Below, in pieces: positions 1 through 11,101 of a stretch of 64,000 nt of DNA (positions are counted from its first letter, which is position 1; every line of letters starts with the position of its first letter). Origin of the DNA: Mermis nigrescens (taxonomy: Eukaryota; Nematoda; Enoplea; Mermithida; Mermithidae); NCBI GenBank assembly GCA_036768485.1, contig JAVLUZ010000507.1, positions 434,001 to 498,000 of the forward strand, written 5' to 3'. The notes beneath the pieces were generated by a model. That model had not been told where the DNA came from and ran no database searches. It worked only from the letters and a program-made list of their open reading frames with translations. The position numbers and the translations under genes are program-made.

Positions 1-494
1 CCCTTGGTAACAGGAGGGTCAAATACCCAAATTTGGCATGTATTGTCCGGCATGGACCACCACCCAGCCTTTAATAGCTGTACATGTCTGGTCGTGCGTG
101 ACCATATGGTGGTATAAACAATTTTCATCGGTTGAAGGAATAACAAAATTTCATGATTGGCGCAAAAACACCCATTTTAACAGTTCTCTCCAGCTCACCA
201 ATGACGTTTTGGACAATGGTTTCTCAGACAGGCGCCCCAAGCCAGACCCTTCAACGTGTGTGGCATTGCCAATAATGATGTAATATTGTAAGTGATTGTT
301 AAGCTAAAATCGATTGATAAAAGAAAAATATATACATACAAAAATAGTTCAAGATCTGCGTTCGTTTGTCAAATCATTTTAACATGGCACTTGCATGGAA
401 AAATTTTAATTTTCATCCTTCTTAACCTTCGTTTTGCGCCATTTCTCACACAGAATTGCTTGTTATTTCATTCCGCCTCACCCTGATCGTTGTG

Positions 495-735
495 CATAAG
501 TGGGCGCCACTGAAGTTCCAGGGAGGTGCAAATTTCTTCAAAGGTCAAAAAATGACCTTAAAAATTTTGGTATGGCGAAAAAATACCCTTTCTCAACGTT
601 TCTCATCAAGCATTATCCATTAACATCAAAAAATTGCGAAAAAAACGAAAAAAATTTCAAACGTTGAATTCTGGGGGCATTTTGGTTTCTAGGGGGTACC
701 TACACCCCCAAACCCCCCACCCACGCCCAGGTATG
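495..735 (+). mobile_element. MITE-A copy
   Basis: CATAAGTGGGCG start, GCCCAGGTATG end, and the shared interior (AAGGTCAAAAAATG, CATTATCCATTAACATC, TTGAATTCTGGGGG). Confidence 0.8.
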
Positions 736-822
736 TCATCGTCACCACACACGCATGCATGTAGAACAGCTATCAATGAAAAGTAATCTGCAACTTAGGC
801 AATATTAGCACTCGCGTGGAGT

Positions 823-985
823 GGCGGATCCAGGATTCTCCTAAGGGGGGGGGGGCGGAACCCTAAGTTGGGCGGAAAAATTATCCGTTTTAACCAGAAA
901 ATCGCTCAAAAATCCTTAATTTTGCGCACTATTTTGGGCCAATGGGGGTAGGGCGGCGGCCCCCCCCCCCGCAAAATCGACCCTG
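823..985. repeat. GGCGGATCC-type MITE copy
   Basis: AGTGGCGGATCCAGGATT at the left, G-run, interior TTTTAACCAGAAAATCGCTC and a C-run; related in inverse orientation to 33682-33832. The exact right end is not clear. Confidence 0.5.
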
Positions 986-1300
986 CTTGCGTGCGTAATT
1001 TACACTTTTATTTTAAAGGCTACACGAATTCGAAATAACGTAGGTATTTTTATGTAAAATTATTTAGCGAATGTACACATACTGTCGTCTGCCGAAACCG
1101 GCGAAAATTAGGGAAAGCTCAAGTTTGATGAAAAATTCTAGTATGCTCAGTGTAAAATGAATTTCCGATATGCAATCTTAAAAACCGAATATTTTTGTTA
1201 CAGTTCAAAGTATTAAAAATCGTCAACGGAAGGTAATTTTAGTTTACGACGTAACAAGTCAACACAAAATTCAGCCAGGTTTACAGCAGTCCACGACGAC

Positions 1301-1570
1301 CATAGGTGGGCAGCACCAAAATTCTGTGGGGGGAGGAGGGTGGGGTGCAAGATTTCTCAAAGGTCAAAAAATGGTCTCAAAATGGCGATATGGCAAAAAA
1401 CACAATTTTTCAACACTTCACATCGAGCACTATCCATTGGCAAAAACTGCGAAAAAACAACAAAAATTTCATAAATTGAATTCTGGGGAGGGGTTATTTT
1501 GGTTTCTGTGGGGAGGTATTCGGCCTTCTGAGAGGTGCATACTCCCAAACCAGCCCCCTCCACACCCATA
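1301..1570 (+). mobile_element. MITE-A copy
   Basis: CATAGGTGGGCAGCACC start, full interior, decayed right end (CACACCCATA). Lies just past the stop of the PRCC-like gene and may be in its 3' region. Confidence 0.8.
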
Positions 1571-1665
1571 AGAAGTCAAGACCCCATTTTTACACTTTAC
1601 AATATCCAAAACGTAAGCTAATGAAGAAAAATGAATGAGAAAAAATAGACACCAAAAAATAAATC

Positions 1666-1752
1666 TCAAAATCCGTATTTCATCCGGGCTTCTTGTCTTC
1701 GCTGACGACTGTGCGCCCATTGATTTTTCAAATCTTCCTCGCGTTCTTTGGC
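1666..1752 (-). CDS. PRCC: PRCC-like gene, last exon (C-terminal tail)
   Basis: Only 29 codons, recognised from the family tail: AKEREEDLKNQW near the start and MKYGF immediately before TGA (1666-1668). The acceptor ...TTTCGTCAG lies at 1753-1755 and the phase is 0. It is 4.6 kb from exon 2, with several MITE copies and the 81-bp satellite in between, and would be missed by simple ORF calling. Confidence 0.85.
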   Translation of the reverse strand, partial: AKEREEDLKNQWAHSRQRRQEARMKYGF

Positions 1753-4700
1753 CTGACGAAATTGAACTTATAATAATGGTTAAACCGGCCAGAAACTAAT
1801 AAATACCATGAATTCGAAATTATGTTTCACATTCGCTTACACCAATACACTTTAAACTCATGCGCTTTACACTCATCTATGAACTTACCGATCAACTTTA
1901 CGCCAATGCTCGTTACGTTTAAGTGCAAACCGTTGCGCTTTACACTCAAAATATTTTGAAATACTTTTTTCAATGGTGTTTTAAAACGCCTACTAAAACA
2001 TTTTTAAACTTATAGTTTAACCTACTATCTTCGCACTCAACGGTAAGCCAATATATGTAACTTACATTCAATTGTGAACCACTGCGCTTTACACTCATTG
2101 TTTAACTTATTATCTTCATATTAAAGTTCAAACCAAAGCACATTACACTTCGTTGCTAAACCAATGCGCTCTACAATCATTGTTTAACTTATTATCTTCA
2201 TATTAAAGTTCAAAGCAAAGCACATTACACTTAAGTGTAAACCAATGCGCTTTACACTCATTGTTTATCATATTATCTTCATATCAGAGTTCAAACCAAA
2301 GCACATTACACTTAAGTGTAAACCAATGCGCTTTACACTCATTGTTTAACTTATTATCTTCATATTAGAGTTCAAACCAAAGCACATTACACTTAAGTGT
2401 AAACCAATGCGCTTTACACCCAGATTTTTGAAATAATGTTTTAAATAGAAGTTTTTCATATGTGTCAAAATCTAAATACGTACGTAGAAACCAATATACA
2501 CGCAAGCATCATTTAAATAAAATCCCCAGTATCTAAGCTTACGTAATTTTATGAATAGAAACAAATGCGTTCAAACACTAGCAATTTTACCCTTAAAATT
2601 TTGTATTGAGGACTAAAAAAAGTTTAAAATTTCTGAGATTTCTGAATTTCAACCTTCACTAAAAATTAACTTCTACTATCAAGTTTAAATAATAATTACG
2701 TACATGAGAATCAGCTAATTATCAGCATAAGTGGGCGGTTCCAAAGTTCTGGGGGGTGTGCACGATTTTTTCAAAGGTCAAAAAATGGCCCTAAAAATGG
2801 TGGTACGGCGAAAAAACACCATTTTTCAAGGTTTCTCATCGAGCACTATCCATTGGCATCGAAAAATTGCAAAAAAACGAAAAATTTCAAAAATTGAATT
2901 CTTGGGGGGTATTTTGGCTTTTCGGAGGGGGGGGGGTGCATACCCCCCAAACCCTCCCACGCCCAGGTATGATTATCAGCCGATAAATTCACGAATTTTA
3001 GTTTAACTGACTTAGCCCGCATTGATAGATAAGGATTTCCAATTCATCTGAGAATTTGTAATGTTTAATTTTTTTAATTTTACACTTAAGGTACATTTCC
3101 CAGCCATTTTTCGATTTATTTCATTTTTCATGAATTAACCAAAGTTTCATAGCTTTTTCAATGTTTTGATCGAAAACTTAAAAAGAACGAAATACCCCAA
3201 CAATTCCGAAGACTCTTAAAATTGAATTTTTGCCGATTTTCCACCATCAAATCCACCATAATTTGGTCGCTGATGATACGGACCACACCAAGGCGTGGGG
3301 AGTTTGGGGGTATGCACCCCCCCCAAGAATCCAAAATACCGCCCCCCCCAGAAATCAAAATACCTAATGGATAGTGCTCAACGAGAAACGTCAAAAAATG
3401 TTGTTTTTTTGCCGTACCACTACCTTTAAGGCCATTTTTTGACCTTTGAAAAATCTTACAACTTCCCCCCCCCCATAATTTTCTTGCTGTCTACGTATGG
3501 TACGGACCCCTCACAATCCAAAAAGCCTTGATCTAAATTTAACGGACTCCCAAGTCAATTGGATTTTTAAATTTTTCGATTTTGTCGCGGTCTTTTTATG
3601 CCAATGGGCCTAGCAAGTCATATCAGAAAATCATGATTTTCCTGCCCTGCCACCGTGGGCGACACCAAAGTTCTGGGGGGATGCAAGATTTTTTCAAAGG
3701 TCAAAAATTTGTCTTAAAAATTGTGGTATGGCTAAAAATACTATTTTTCAACGATTCTCATCGACCACTTATCCAATGGCCTCAAAAAAAAAATGCGAAA
3801 AAAACACAAAAAAACCACAAAAAAAAACGAAAAAATTTCCAAAAATTTAATTCTGGGGGGGTATTTTGGTTTCTGAGGGGCGGCGGTCTTTTGGTTTCTA
3901 GGGATGGGTGCAACCCCCACGCCCAAGAGGTATGCCTGCCGCCAATTTTCCGATTCTTTTCTTCTGCTTTTTGCTATTCCCCCCATCAAAGCCCCAGAAT
4001 TTGGTTGCTGCCTATGTACGGTTCCACATTAGGGCGAAAAAACTGCCCTCTCCATCGTTCAAGCATTTTTGCACTTTTGGACCAAAAAACGAGAATTTTG
4101 CATAAAAAACATAAAAATCCAAAACTTGGCACTTTTCCAACTGCCAATCAGAAGATCAAATGGTCCTCATTTAAAAAGGGGCCCACTAAGCCAAAAAACC
4201 ATGAAATGCTGCCTAGACGCCCTACATTGTATATTTATGGCAAGTTAGTTGCATATTGTTATTATTACTTTTATTTCGTTAACTTTTATGATTTAATTTA
4301 TTTTTTATTTGATTATAAATTAATATTAGTCATTTTATTTGCATTTAATTTATTGTATTTTACAAGCTAGACCCAGTGCCTAACGTTGCTAAAAATTCTA
4401 GATCCGGATACGACCTCCCAAAATTTTGAAACCGTACTCGAATCACCAATAAAACTGGACTCAACGCAGCCATAAGTGGAGCAGGACCAAAATTCTGGGG
4501 GAGGGGTTGTGAGAAATTTTCAAAAGTAAAAAAATAATGTCGGTATACACACCTAGAAACCCCCCCCCGAGAAACCAAAATACCCCCCAGAAATCAAAAT
4601 ACCCCCCAGCGAAAAATGGTGTTTTTTCGTCATACCACCATTTTTAAGGCCATTTTTTGACCTCTGAAAAATCTTGCACCCCCCCAGATTTTCTTGCTAC

Positions 4701-7700
4701 CCACGTATGGTGGTATAGCGAAAAACCTCGCCATTTTCAACATTTCTAATTGATCACTATCCATTGGCATCAAAAACTTGCGAGAAAAAACAAAAAATAC
4801 TTTTCAAACATTGAATTCTGGGGGGGAAGGGTATTTTAGTTTCTGGGGGAAGAAGGCTGTTCGGCCTTCTGGAGGGAAGTTTGGTGCCGCCCATTTGTTT
4901 GCTGCCCCTTCTGGGTAGCGGACAGGTGGGCGGCACCAAAGTTCTGGGGGAGGGGGGTGCAAGATTTTTCCAAGGTCAAAAAATGGCCTTAAAATGGTGG
5001 TACGGCGAAAAAACACCATGTTTCAACATTTCTCATCGAGCACTATCCATTGGCATCAAAAAAATTGCGGAAAAACAAGCGAAATATTTAAAAAATTAAA
5101 TTCTGGGGGGGGGGTGTTTTGGTCTCTCGGGTGGGGGTGTAGACGCCCCCACGCCCAAATGTGGTGCACACCCCCCTCCCCCACGCCCACGTGTAAACGA
5201 AGTCCTAACATTCTAATAAACTGCCGAAATTTTGGACTAGCCAGATAAAGAGGCCAAATACTTTTCGAAATAAGCGTACAATAATACATTTGTGCGTGTA
5301 TAAAATCTAGCAAACTGATTTTCAAACACGTCTGTCATGTACGCGTTGCTTTGAAACTTTAAAATAAAGTAAAAAGTTGTAAAATTCGCAAGCTTAATTT
5401 TTCTTCAATTCAAATTAACATATATACATAAGTTTCTAGTTTTAAATGTAGTTAAGAGTTTGTAAAACGCGATAAAAACGGGACCAAAGAGTAAAAGTGT
5501 AAACAAGTTTACACTGAATTAATGGTATATATAAACTCAAGAACACACCAACATTCTTAGATTTGCGATTGGGATAAATGATTCGGTCACTGGTTTATGT
5601 ATATCAATTTTTTCGCTTTGTTATAAGCATAGCGAAAAACTACGTAAATGCATAAAATACGAGTAGTGTAAAGTAGTTCAAACCCTCCAATGCGACGCAA
5701 GCTTAAAAAATAAGCGATTTTGATATACTACATTACTGTATTTGGCCATTATTTCATAACAATTATGTATTTTTTACTGGTCAAAACTTGAGCGACAAAA
5801 CGATCAAAAAAGCTGGAAAAATGTATTTAAACTAATTAACAGAGTTTTATGTTCTATTTATACAGTAAAAAACTGAATTTATTTCTCACGTATTTTTACT
5901 TTTTCTGTGGGTTTTTTCAAAAAACGAATTTACTGCCCATCCATTATATTTTCAGATTTTCCTCAATGCTTTAAAATTTTGCAAAAATTTCATTATATCA
6001 AAACGAGTTTAAATTAAGCAGTTTTTAACATTTTTTTATTACAAATTGAAATAAAAATTAAATTAATAGGTTTAAATTCAATTAATTAAATTTTCATAAT
6101 TAAAACAATTAAAAGCAAATTCAAAAATATGATTTAAGTCAAATTGAAATAAATTTGGATTAAAAAAGTTAATTAAATAAATTAGATTTTAATTTTAATA
6201 TAATGATATAGTCGAATTCATTTTGAATTTAAATTGATTGAATTATATTTGAATTTATTCGATATTGGTTATTGATAATTTAAATTTATCAATATGATTA
6301 AATTTCAAAGCCCCGTGTTATTTATAGATACGCATTAACCAACCAAATGAGCCAGATAAGTGATCTGGTGCTTGCGTTTCGCCGTCTGATCGAATTTTTT
6401 GTCCTTGGACGATTTGGCGCCCGGGCCGCCGACCCCCTTGGCGGCCATTTGCGCCGCCAAAAGCATCGCGTCGACGGGTCTTTGGGTCAAATTTTTCAGC
6501 AAATTTTCCCTAACGTCGCCCAAGTGTTGGTCGACCGAAACGTCGACGATTTGAAAATCGCTAGGCAAAGCGGCCGCCGCCGCGTCGGCGTCGACGCCGG
6601 CGTCGAGCGATTCGCTGACGCCGATCAAGCGCCGAATTCGAGCGTCGTCGGCCGCCGCGTCGTCTACGCGACGTTCGTAGAATTCAGCGGCGGCGGCGGC
6701 GTCGGCCGACGCCGTCGCGGCTAAATTCGTACAATAGCGACGGGTGCGCGTGGGAGGCGTGAGCCGACGCGATCTGAACATAAAACGCCATCTGGACTGG
6801 TTCCACAATTTGTTGGCAAAATCAAAAATTAAAATTAAATAAGTAAAAAAATAAAAAGATAAGTTAAAAATTAAAAGTCAGGTGGCAACTGGCAGGCAAC
6901 GAGTTCTTGGGGTTGAGGGGTTTGACCACACATTGGGCATGGGCAGCGGCGGATCGAGGATTTCCCTGACGTGAGGTGCGCCAAATTTTCCAAAAACAGT
7001 CAAAACTAGGTGGAAAAATTTGCTTCTCGAGTGCCAAATACTTTTTTGGCGTTTTACGTTGTCTACCTTTACTAAAAATCGCTTTTGACGCAAAATTCTT
7101 CCAAAAAATTTTAAAATATTCTACAATTTTATCCAAAAAATAATAAAATTCCCTTGAGTTTAGCGAAAATCGAACGCAAAGCGCCAGAAAATTAGTGAAA
7201 GTCAGGTGGGTGGACGTTTAGATGTTTGAATTGTCGCTGGATTTCCCGCGTATGCAGCATTTGCGCAGAGCAATTGAAATTTTTAAGAATAAAGCTCGAA
7301 AATATAAAAAACTATGCCGAAATAGCTGTTTCTGCCATTGAAATCGTTTGAAACCTATCCGTTTAGCAGAAATATTGCTTTCAGGCCGCCAAAAAAAAGT
7401 AAATCAATCTCATTTATAGGTATTATCCGGCGCGAAGTAACGAGAAAATTCGAGAATTACACTGACGGCCATAGGTGGGAAGCATGAAAATTCTGAGGCG
7501 GGGGTGCAAGAATTTTCAAAGGTCAAAAATGGGTCTTAAAAATTATGGTATGGCGAAAAAACACGATTTTTCAACGTTCCTCATCAAGAACTATCCATTA
7601 GCATAAAAATGGCGGAAAAAATTTTTAAAAAATTTCAAACATTGAATTCTGGGAGAGTATTTCGATTTCTGGGGGTGGTGTATTCAGCCTCCTAGGGGAT

Positions 7701-9994
7701 GCATACCATCCCCCACACCAACGTGTGCTGACGGCCGAAATCATTGCAACTTGCACGTCAATTCTTTATCTCGCCAATTATATTGGGCCAAGGGCGGCCG
7801 CTTCATCTTCTCCAGCCCCTTTCGAATTCGCCCCTCTCGGCAAGGGACTTCGGACGGTTTATATGCTCAAGAATCCAAAATAACGCCGTTGAATTAAAGC
7901 ATCACCACAGAATTAAATTTTTGGCATATTTCTTACGAATTTTTACATTCCAGTCCAGAACCCCAGAATGACGAGCTACTCATGCACCCCCATATATCGG
8001 CTTGACCCCCATATATCGGCTTGACCCCCCTTATAGTTGTTAACTCCGTTAAGTTGTGCGGGCCCCTAGACTATTCTAAGTTCTAAAAATAACACATGAT
8101 TATAATCTGTCCACCCTACAATCCGCGATTTTCACAAGAATTCGTAGAAGAGGTACTATTTTAAGCGTTTTTAGCGATTTGCTTGACAAGAAGTGACATG
8201 GTTTCAATTCTCGAAGCCATATACTCCTAAAAGACAATATTTGGCTAAATTTGGTAATCCTTTTCGATTTTCCGACAAATTTTTTATATTTTACGTTCTA
8301 GAAAAATATTGCATCATCACAAATACCAAAAAAAAGATGTGTTTTATGAGTATCAACCAGTGTTTTTTTTTGTACTCGGCAAAGATTTTTCCCGATGTAC
8401 AAAAACTTTTCGGAATCGTCTTTGTACATGTACAAAGATTTTTGGGAAGGCAAAAATTGCAAAAAAGGTCTGAAATTAGCAAAATTGTGTGTCCTATATA
8501 TCTTTGTAACCGCAGAAATTGCATTTCATAAGGAAAAATGTCAAATTTTTTCGGCGGCTTCGCGCTGTTTTAAGACGATTCTTAGTGATTTTTTGCCCTT
8601 TGAGAAACCAGAAATTAGCTAAAATACACTACCAAAAGTCGAACAACTCTGTTTCAACAACACTGAAATCGCTACTGTACCATATTATAGTACCCAAAAA
8701 TTTGTGTGTACAAAACGTGCAAAGATTTTTTGGGAAGACATAAACTGTGAAAAAGGTGTGAAATTTCGCCGAAATGAGTGATTGTTTGTAATTTTTCGGC
8801 GCTTCGCGCCGTTTTCAGACAATATTTATAATTTTTGGCGTCAGAAACCCATGAAATTAGCTAAAATACACTACCAAAGATCGGAAACCCTGTTTTACCA
8901 CGCTAAAATCGCTACTGTACTATATTATAGTACATGAAAATTTGCGTGTACAAAATGTACAAAGACTTTTGGGGACCATCTCTGTACGTGTACAAATGGA
9001 CCTTGTACAAAAAACACTGAAATCAACCGTTTTTAGTCCAAAATAGGCACTACTGGAAAGATTTTTCTCTTCAACCCATTGTGCCCTTTGGCGTATGTAT
9101 GTCGCCCTTAAAGTTAAGTCAGCTCGTAGGTTAGAGGGGGAGGACAATTACCACACTCTCACAAATGGCCGGCTCCCCCACCGGAAATTTAGAACCATGG
9201 TTGTCATATATTGTCACCTCTGCACGATTAACACTCTGAGCAGCGTACGATTCTGCTTCTGCATCGAAGTCTGGAGAATTATAATCTTCTTCAGCGAAAT
9301 CCACTACACCGGAATTCTGTTCCGCCGATAGGCTGAAGAAATCGTTAGCGCGCTGCTCGTTTTCGGCGTCCGATTCCGATTCACTACCGTAATCCGTGGC
9401 CAGCAATTTAGGCTTTACACTCTGGACCATTACGCTCTGATTCTGGCTGTTGGCCGATTCTCCCTTATCAATCTTATCAGTCGCCGACTTGGCTCCTTTG
9501 CTAGCAATCGTTGATGGTTTAAATAATGTAACTGAAGACGTCGCCGCTTCAGCCTTCTTTACACTATCGATTTTAAACGGCGTTTGTTTACAACTCGACG
9601 AAGAAGTGGTGGGCTTGGGAAGCAAAGAGAGCAGGCTAGAGCCGTTGGATTTGGAACAAGTTATATTTTTATTATTTTGGGGCTTTGGTTCCTCATCTTC
9701 CGATTCGCTGCCGCCACCTTGGTCGAATTGAGGCAACATTATCCTAGCCCTACCGATGGGCGGTTTTTTGGGCAATTTCGGCAATATTGATTCATCGGCC
9801 TCCCAGGCTCGTTTACGAGTTACTTCCGCTTCTAATTCACCTTCTACGACGTCCGAAATAGCAGGTATTGGCTTGGGTAAGGCTTTTAATAAGCCATGGG
9901 ATGACGAGGATGGCTGGGTCGGAGAGGATGATAAATCCGACTCCTCGTCATCACTGCTGCTGCTACTGCCACCGTAATTTGCCAAATTTATCAT
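1666..9994 (-). CDS. PRCC: PRCC-like nuclear protein gene (three-exon model)
   Basis: Split gene read on the minus strand: exon 1 9994-9249, exon 2 6773-6344, exon 3 1752-1666. The lengths (746+430+87) sum to 421 codons including the stop, and the intron phases agree (phase 2, then phase 0). Seen: an acidic Ser/Asp-rich N-terminus after MINLANYGG, an NDFFSL motif, a block resembling the conserved DD..KRL...DF.IV.V..D..L segment, KRKHQITYLAH, and a tail AKERE...MKYGF ending at the stop. Known: PRCC (proline-rich coiled-coil, mitotic checkpoint/pre-mRNA splicing-associated) ends with this HQITYL.HQAKERE...KYGF tail. Inferred: nuclear, splicing-related role. Odd: the Gln that normally follows LAH becomes Leu in this model. 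The exon 1 donor (GTACGC) is a guess chosen by phase; a middle exon could exist in the 2.5 kb first intron. The call as PRCC family is strong, the exact exon 1 end is not. Confidence 0.85.
2087..2417 (+). repeat. 81-bp tandem repeat
   Basis: About four units of 81 bp, each with CCAATGCGCTTTACACTCA, TTATCTTCATATT and AAAGCACATTACACTT; unit starts are spaced 82, 81 and 81 bases. More diverged TTTACAC-containing sequence extends left to about 1850. Inside PRCC-like intron 2. Confidence 0.85.
2726..2971 (+). mobile_element. MITE-A copy with perfect target duplication
   Basis: CATAAGTGGGCG / CGCCCAGGTATG ends, 246 bp, flanked by ATTATCAG at 2718-2725 and 2972-2979. Confidence 0.9.
3284..3499 (-). 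mobile_element. MITE-A copy (inverted)
   Basis: Ends CACACCAAGGCGTGG / CTACGTATG with ATACGGAC and GTACGGAC on either side (7 of 8). Confidence 0.85.
3651..3934 (+). mobile_element. MITE-A copy
   Basis: CACCGTGGGCG start and GCCCAAGAGGTATG end; interior expanded by A-rich slippage near 3785-3850. A further fragment of an end lies at about 3955-4022. Confidence 0.75.
4471..5193. mobile_element. Cluster of three MITE-A pieces
   Basis: 4471-4709 is a head-to-head composite: both ends look like the same (left) terminus of the family. 4710-4923 is a left-truncated forward copy. 4924-5193 is a fairly complete forward copy ending GCCCACGTGTG. Confidence 0.75.
5194..6343. other. AT-rich part of PRCC-like intron 2
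   Basis: No gene or recognisable element. 5990-6300 is very AT-rich low-complexity sequence (runs of AATTAAAT). Confidence 0.6.
6344..6773 (-). CDS. PRCC: PRCC-like gene, exon 2
   Basis: A GC-rich exon standing out from AT-rich intron. The acceptor TTTTATGTTCAG lies just above 6773. The peptide runs from an Ala/Asp-rich stretch through DDARIRRLIG, DFQIVDVSVDQHLGDVREN and a Gly/Lys linker to KRKHQITYLAH, the order seen in PRCC proteins. The frame hits a stop at 6335, so the donor must lie just before it; GTTGGT at 6343 gives phase 0, which fits the last exon. A second GT (GTTAAT, four bases on) would not keep the phase. Confidence 0.85.
6945..7215. repeat. Degenerate GGCGGATC-type repeat
   Basis: Begins GCGGCGGATCGAGGATTT, similar to the termini near 823-985 and 33682-33832 (GGCGGATCC.GGAT). 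No clear other end. Confidence 0.4.
7470..7727 (+). mobile_element. MITE-A copy with perfect target duplication
   Basis: CATAGGTGGGAAGC start, CCAACGTGTG end, 258 bp, flanked on both sides by CTGACGGC (7462-7469 and 7728-7735). Inside PRCC-like intron 1. Confidence 0.9.
7987..8031 (+). repeat. Short tandem duplication
   Basis: CCCCATATATCGGCTTGACC is repeated directly, about 22 bp per unit. Confidence 0.7.
8340..9040 (+). repeat. Palindrome-family repeat, two tandem units
   Basis: Units carry CGGCAAAGATTTTTCCC, the palindrome TCTTTGTACATGTACAAAGA, a GGCGCTTCGCGCC hairpin, ATTAGCTAAAATACACTACC and ATCGCTACTGTACCATATTA. The second unit begins near 8700. Inside PRCC-like intron 1. Confidence 0.75.
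9249..9994 (-). CDS. PRCC: PRCC-like gene, exon 1 (N-terminal)
   Basis: Starts at ATG 9994 with MINLANYGG followed by a Ser/Asp/Glu run, then PxP-rich and Lys-rich low-complexity sequence and an NDFFSL motif typical of the family near residue 200. The reading frame stays open to 9131, so the donor lies somewhere before that. The GT at 9248 gives phase 2, which fits the exon 2 acceptor. A GT at 9217 (GAG|GTGACA) looks good but is phase 0 and would need another exon. Confidence 0.8.
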
Positions 9995-10811
9995 GATTTA
10001 TTGATACTTATTCCTAAACACGAATAAATCATTTTTTTCTCAATAAAGGCTAAAGGCTGAGTAAATATGTATATACTCGTACATCAGGGGCTGATTTAAG
10101 AGGGGGTTTACGAAAAAATTGTGTGCGTTTCTATAGTATATATAGTAATGTACGTTGTTAAACTAATCAATAATAATCTAATTTATTTTTATGCTTAAGC
10201 AGGCTCGTTTTCAGAGGGGATAGAGAGGCACGTGCCCCGAAAATTTTAGATTGATTTTTTCGTTAACTACCCATTTGCTTTTTCAGCCAAAAATCAAAAA
10301 AATTTTCGGCGCTTCACCCAAAATTCAACAATTATAATTAGAGTCTATTTAGTCCAAAGCACGCGGTTTACACACTCCATTTTTAGTCTTCATAATACCC
10401 ATAGGTGCACAAGGTCAGGGTAGGCTGGGGCTGGAACCCCAAAAATCCAAAACAGTTAATTTAACGTGCACGGTTTTTTTGCTCTTTCAACTATCAATAT
10501 GGTCAAAATATCCTATAAAACGTCTATTCAAGGTAATGTCGCTTTTTATAAGCATTTTCAGTCCATTTTGACCGCATTATATAAGTTTTATCACTACAAA
10601 ATGCAGAAATTTTTGACTTTTGAGTGCTTTTTGAATAAAAATACTTAGAAGTACTAATCTGGCGCGCAGCGCAGTAAAAAATTCTGACGTTTTTACTGCT
10701 TTTGACCTCAAAAATGATGCAAAAAACATTCCGTCAGCTCAAAATCGCCGGACAGTACCTGTCCGGCTGGCTTACCAATCAGGGGGGTTTATAACCCCTG
10801 ACGCTCCCATG
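9995..10811. other. Upstream of the PRCC-like gene
   Basis: No gene seen. Includes a CAGGGGCTGATTTAAGAG terminus-like motif near 10085 and a GGCGCTTC motif near 10305. The PRCC-like promoter should lie here, but no clear TATA box was identified. Confidence 0.5.
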
Positions 10812-11075
10812 TGCATGTATGATAAAACCTGATGCGTATTTTGCATCTATGTCTTCTGCTCCTTACAGATTTCATGTAGAACATGAGATTTGTTCAGGAA
10901 GCAAGAATGACAGCAATTGTTTGGCGATGATTATGAATTTGCTGATGAACTTTAACCATCTTTAGGTTGAATTCAGAGCCGTGATTAAGCTATTCGTTGA
11001 AATTTCAACATTACGATTCAAAATCAAAGCGCTCTCTTTACAAAAATTTTAAGCGCACTGAGGGCGCTCAAGCGC
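10812..11075 (-). repeat. Dispersed 330-bp repeat, inverted copy
   Basis: Reads, in reverse, the same sequence as 13060-13420: CAAAATACGC, GAACAGGAGACAT-like, TGCTGTCATTCTTGC and ATCATG(A/G)TTCTGA motifs. Confidence 0.65.
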
Positions 11076-11101
11076 GCCTCCCCAGGACCATAGGTGGGCA
11101 G

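Noticed and set aside
38..283. 81-codon frame at the window start, possible transposase piece
   Set aside because: No DDE or other motif that I could place on either strand.
2087..2417. CRISPR array
   Set aside because: Units are contiguous 81-bp tandem copies with no unique spacers, in an animal intron.
3582..4370. Long open frame (262 codons)
   Set aside because: It lies mostly across a MITE-A copy and homopolymer runs, has no family match and a biased composition; a chance frame.
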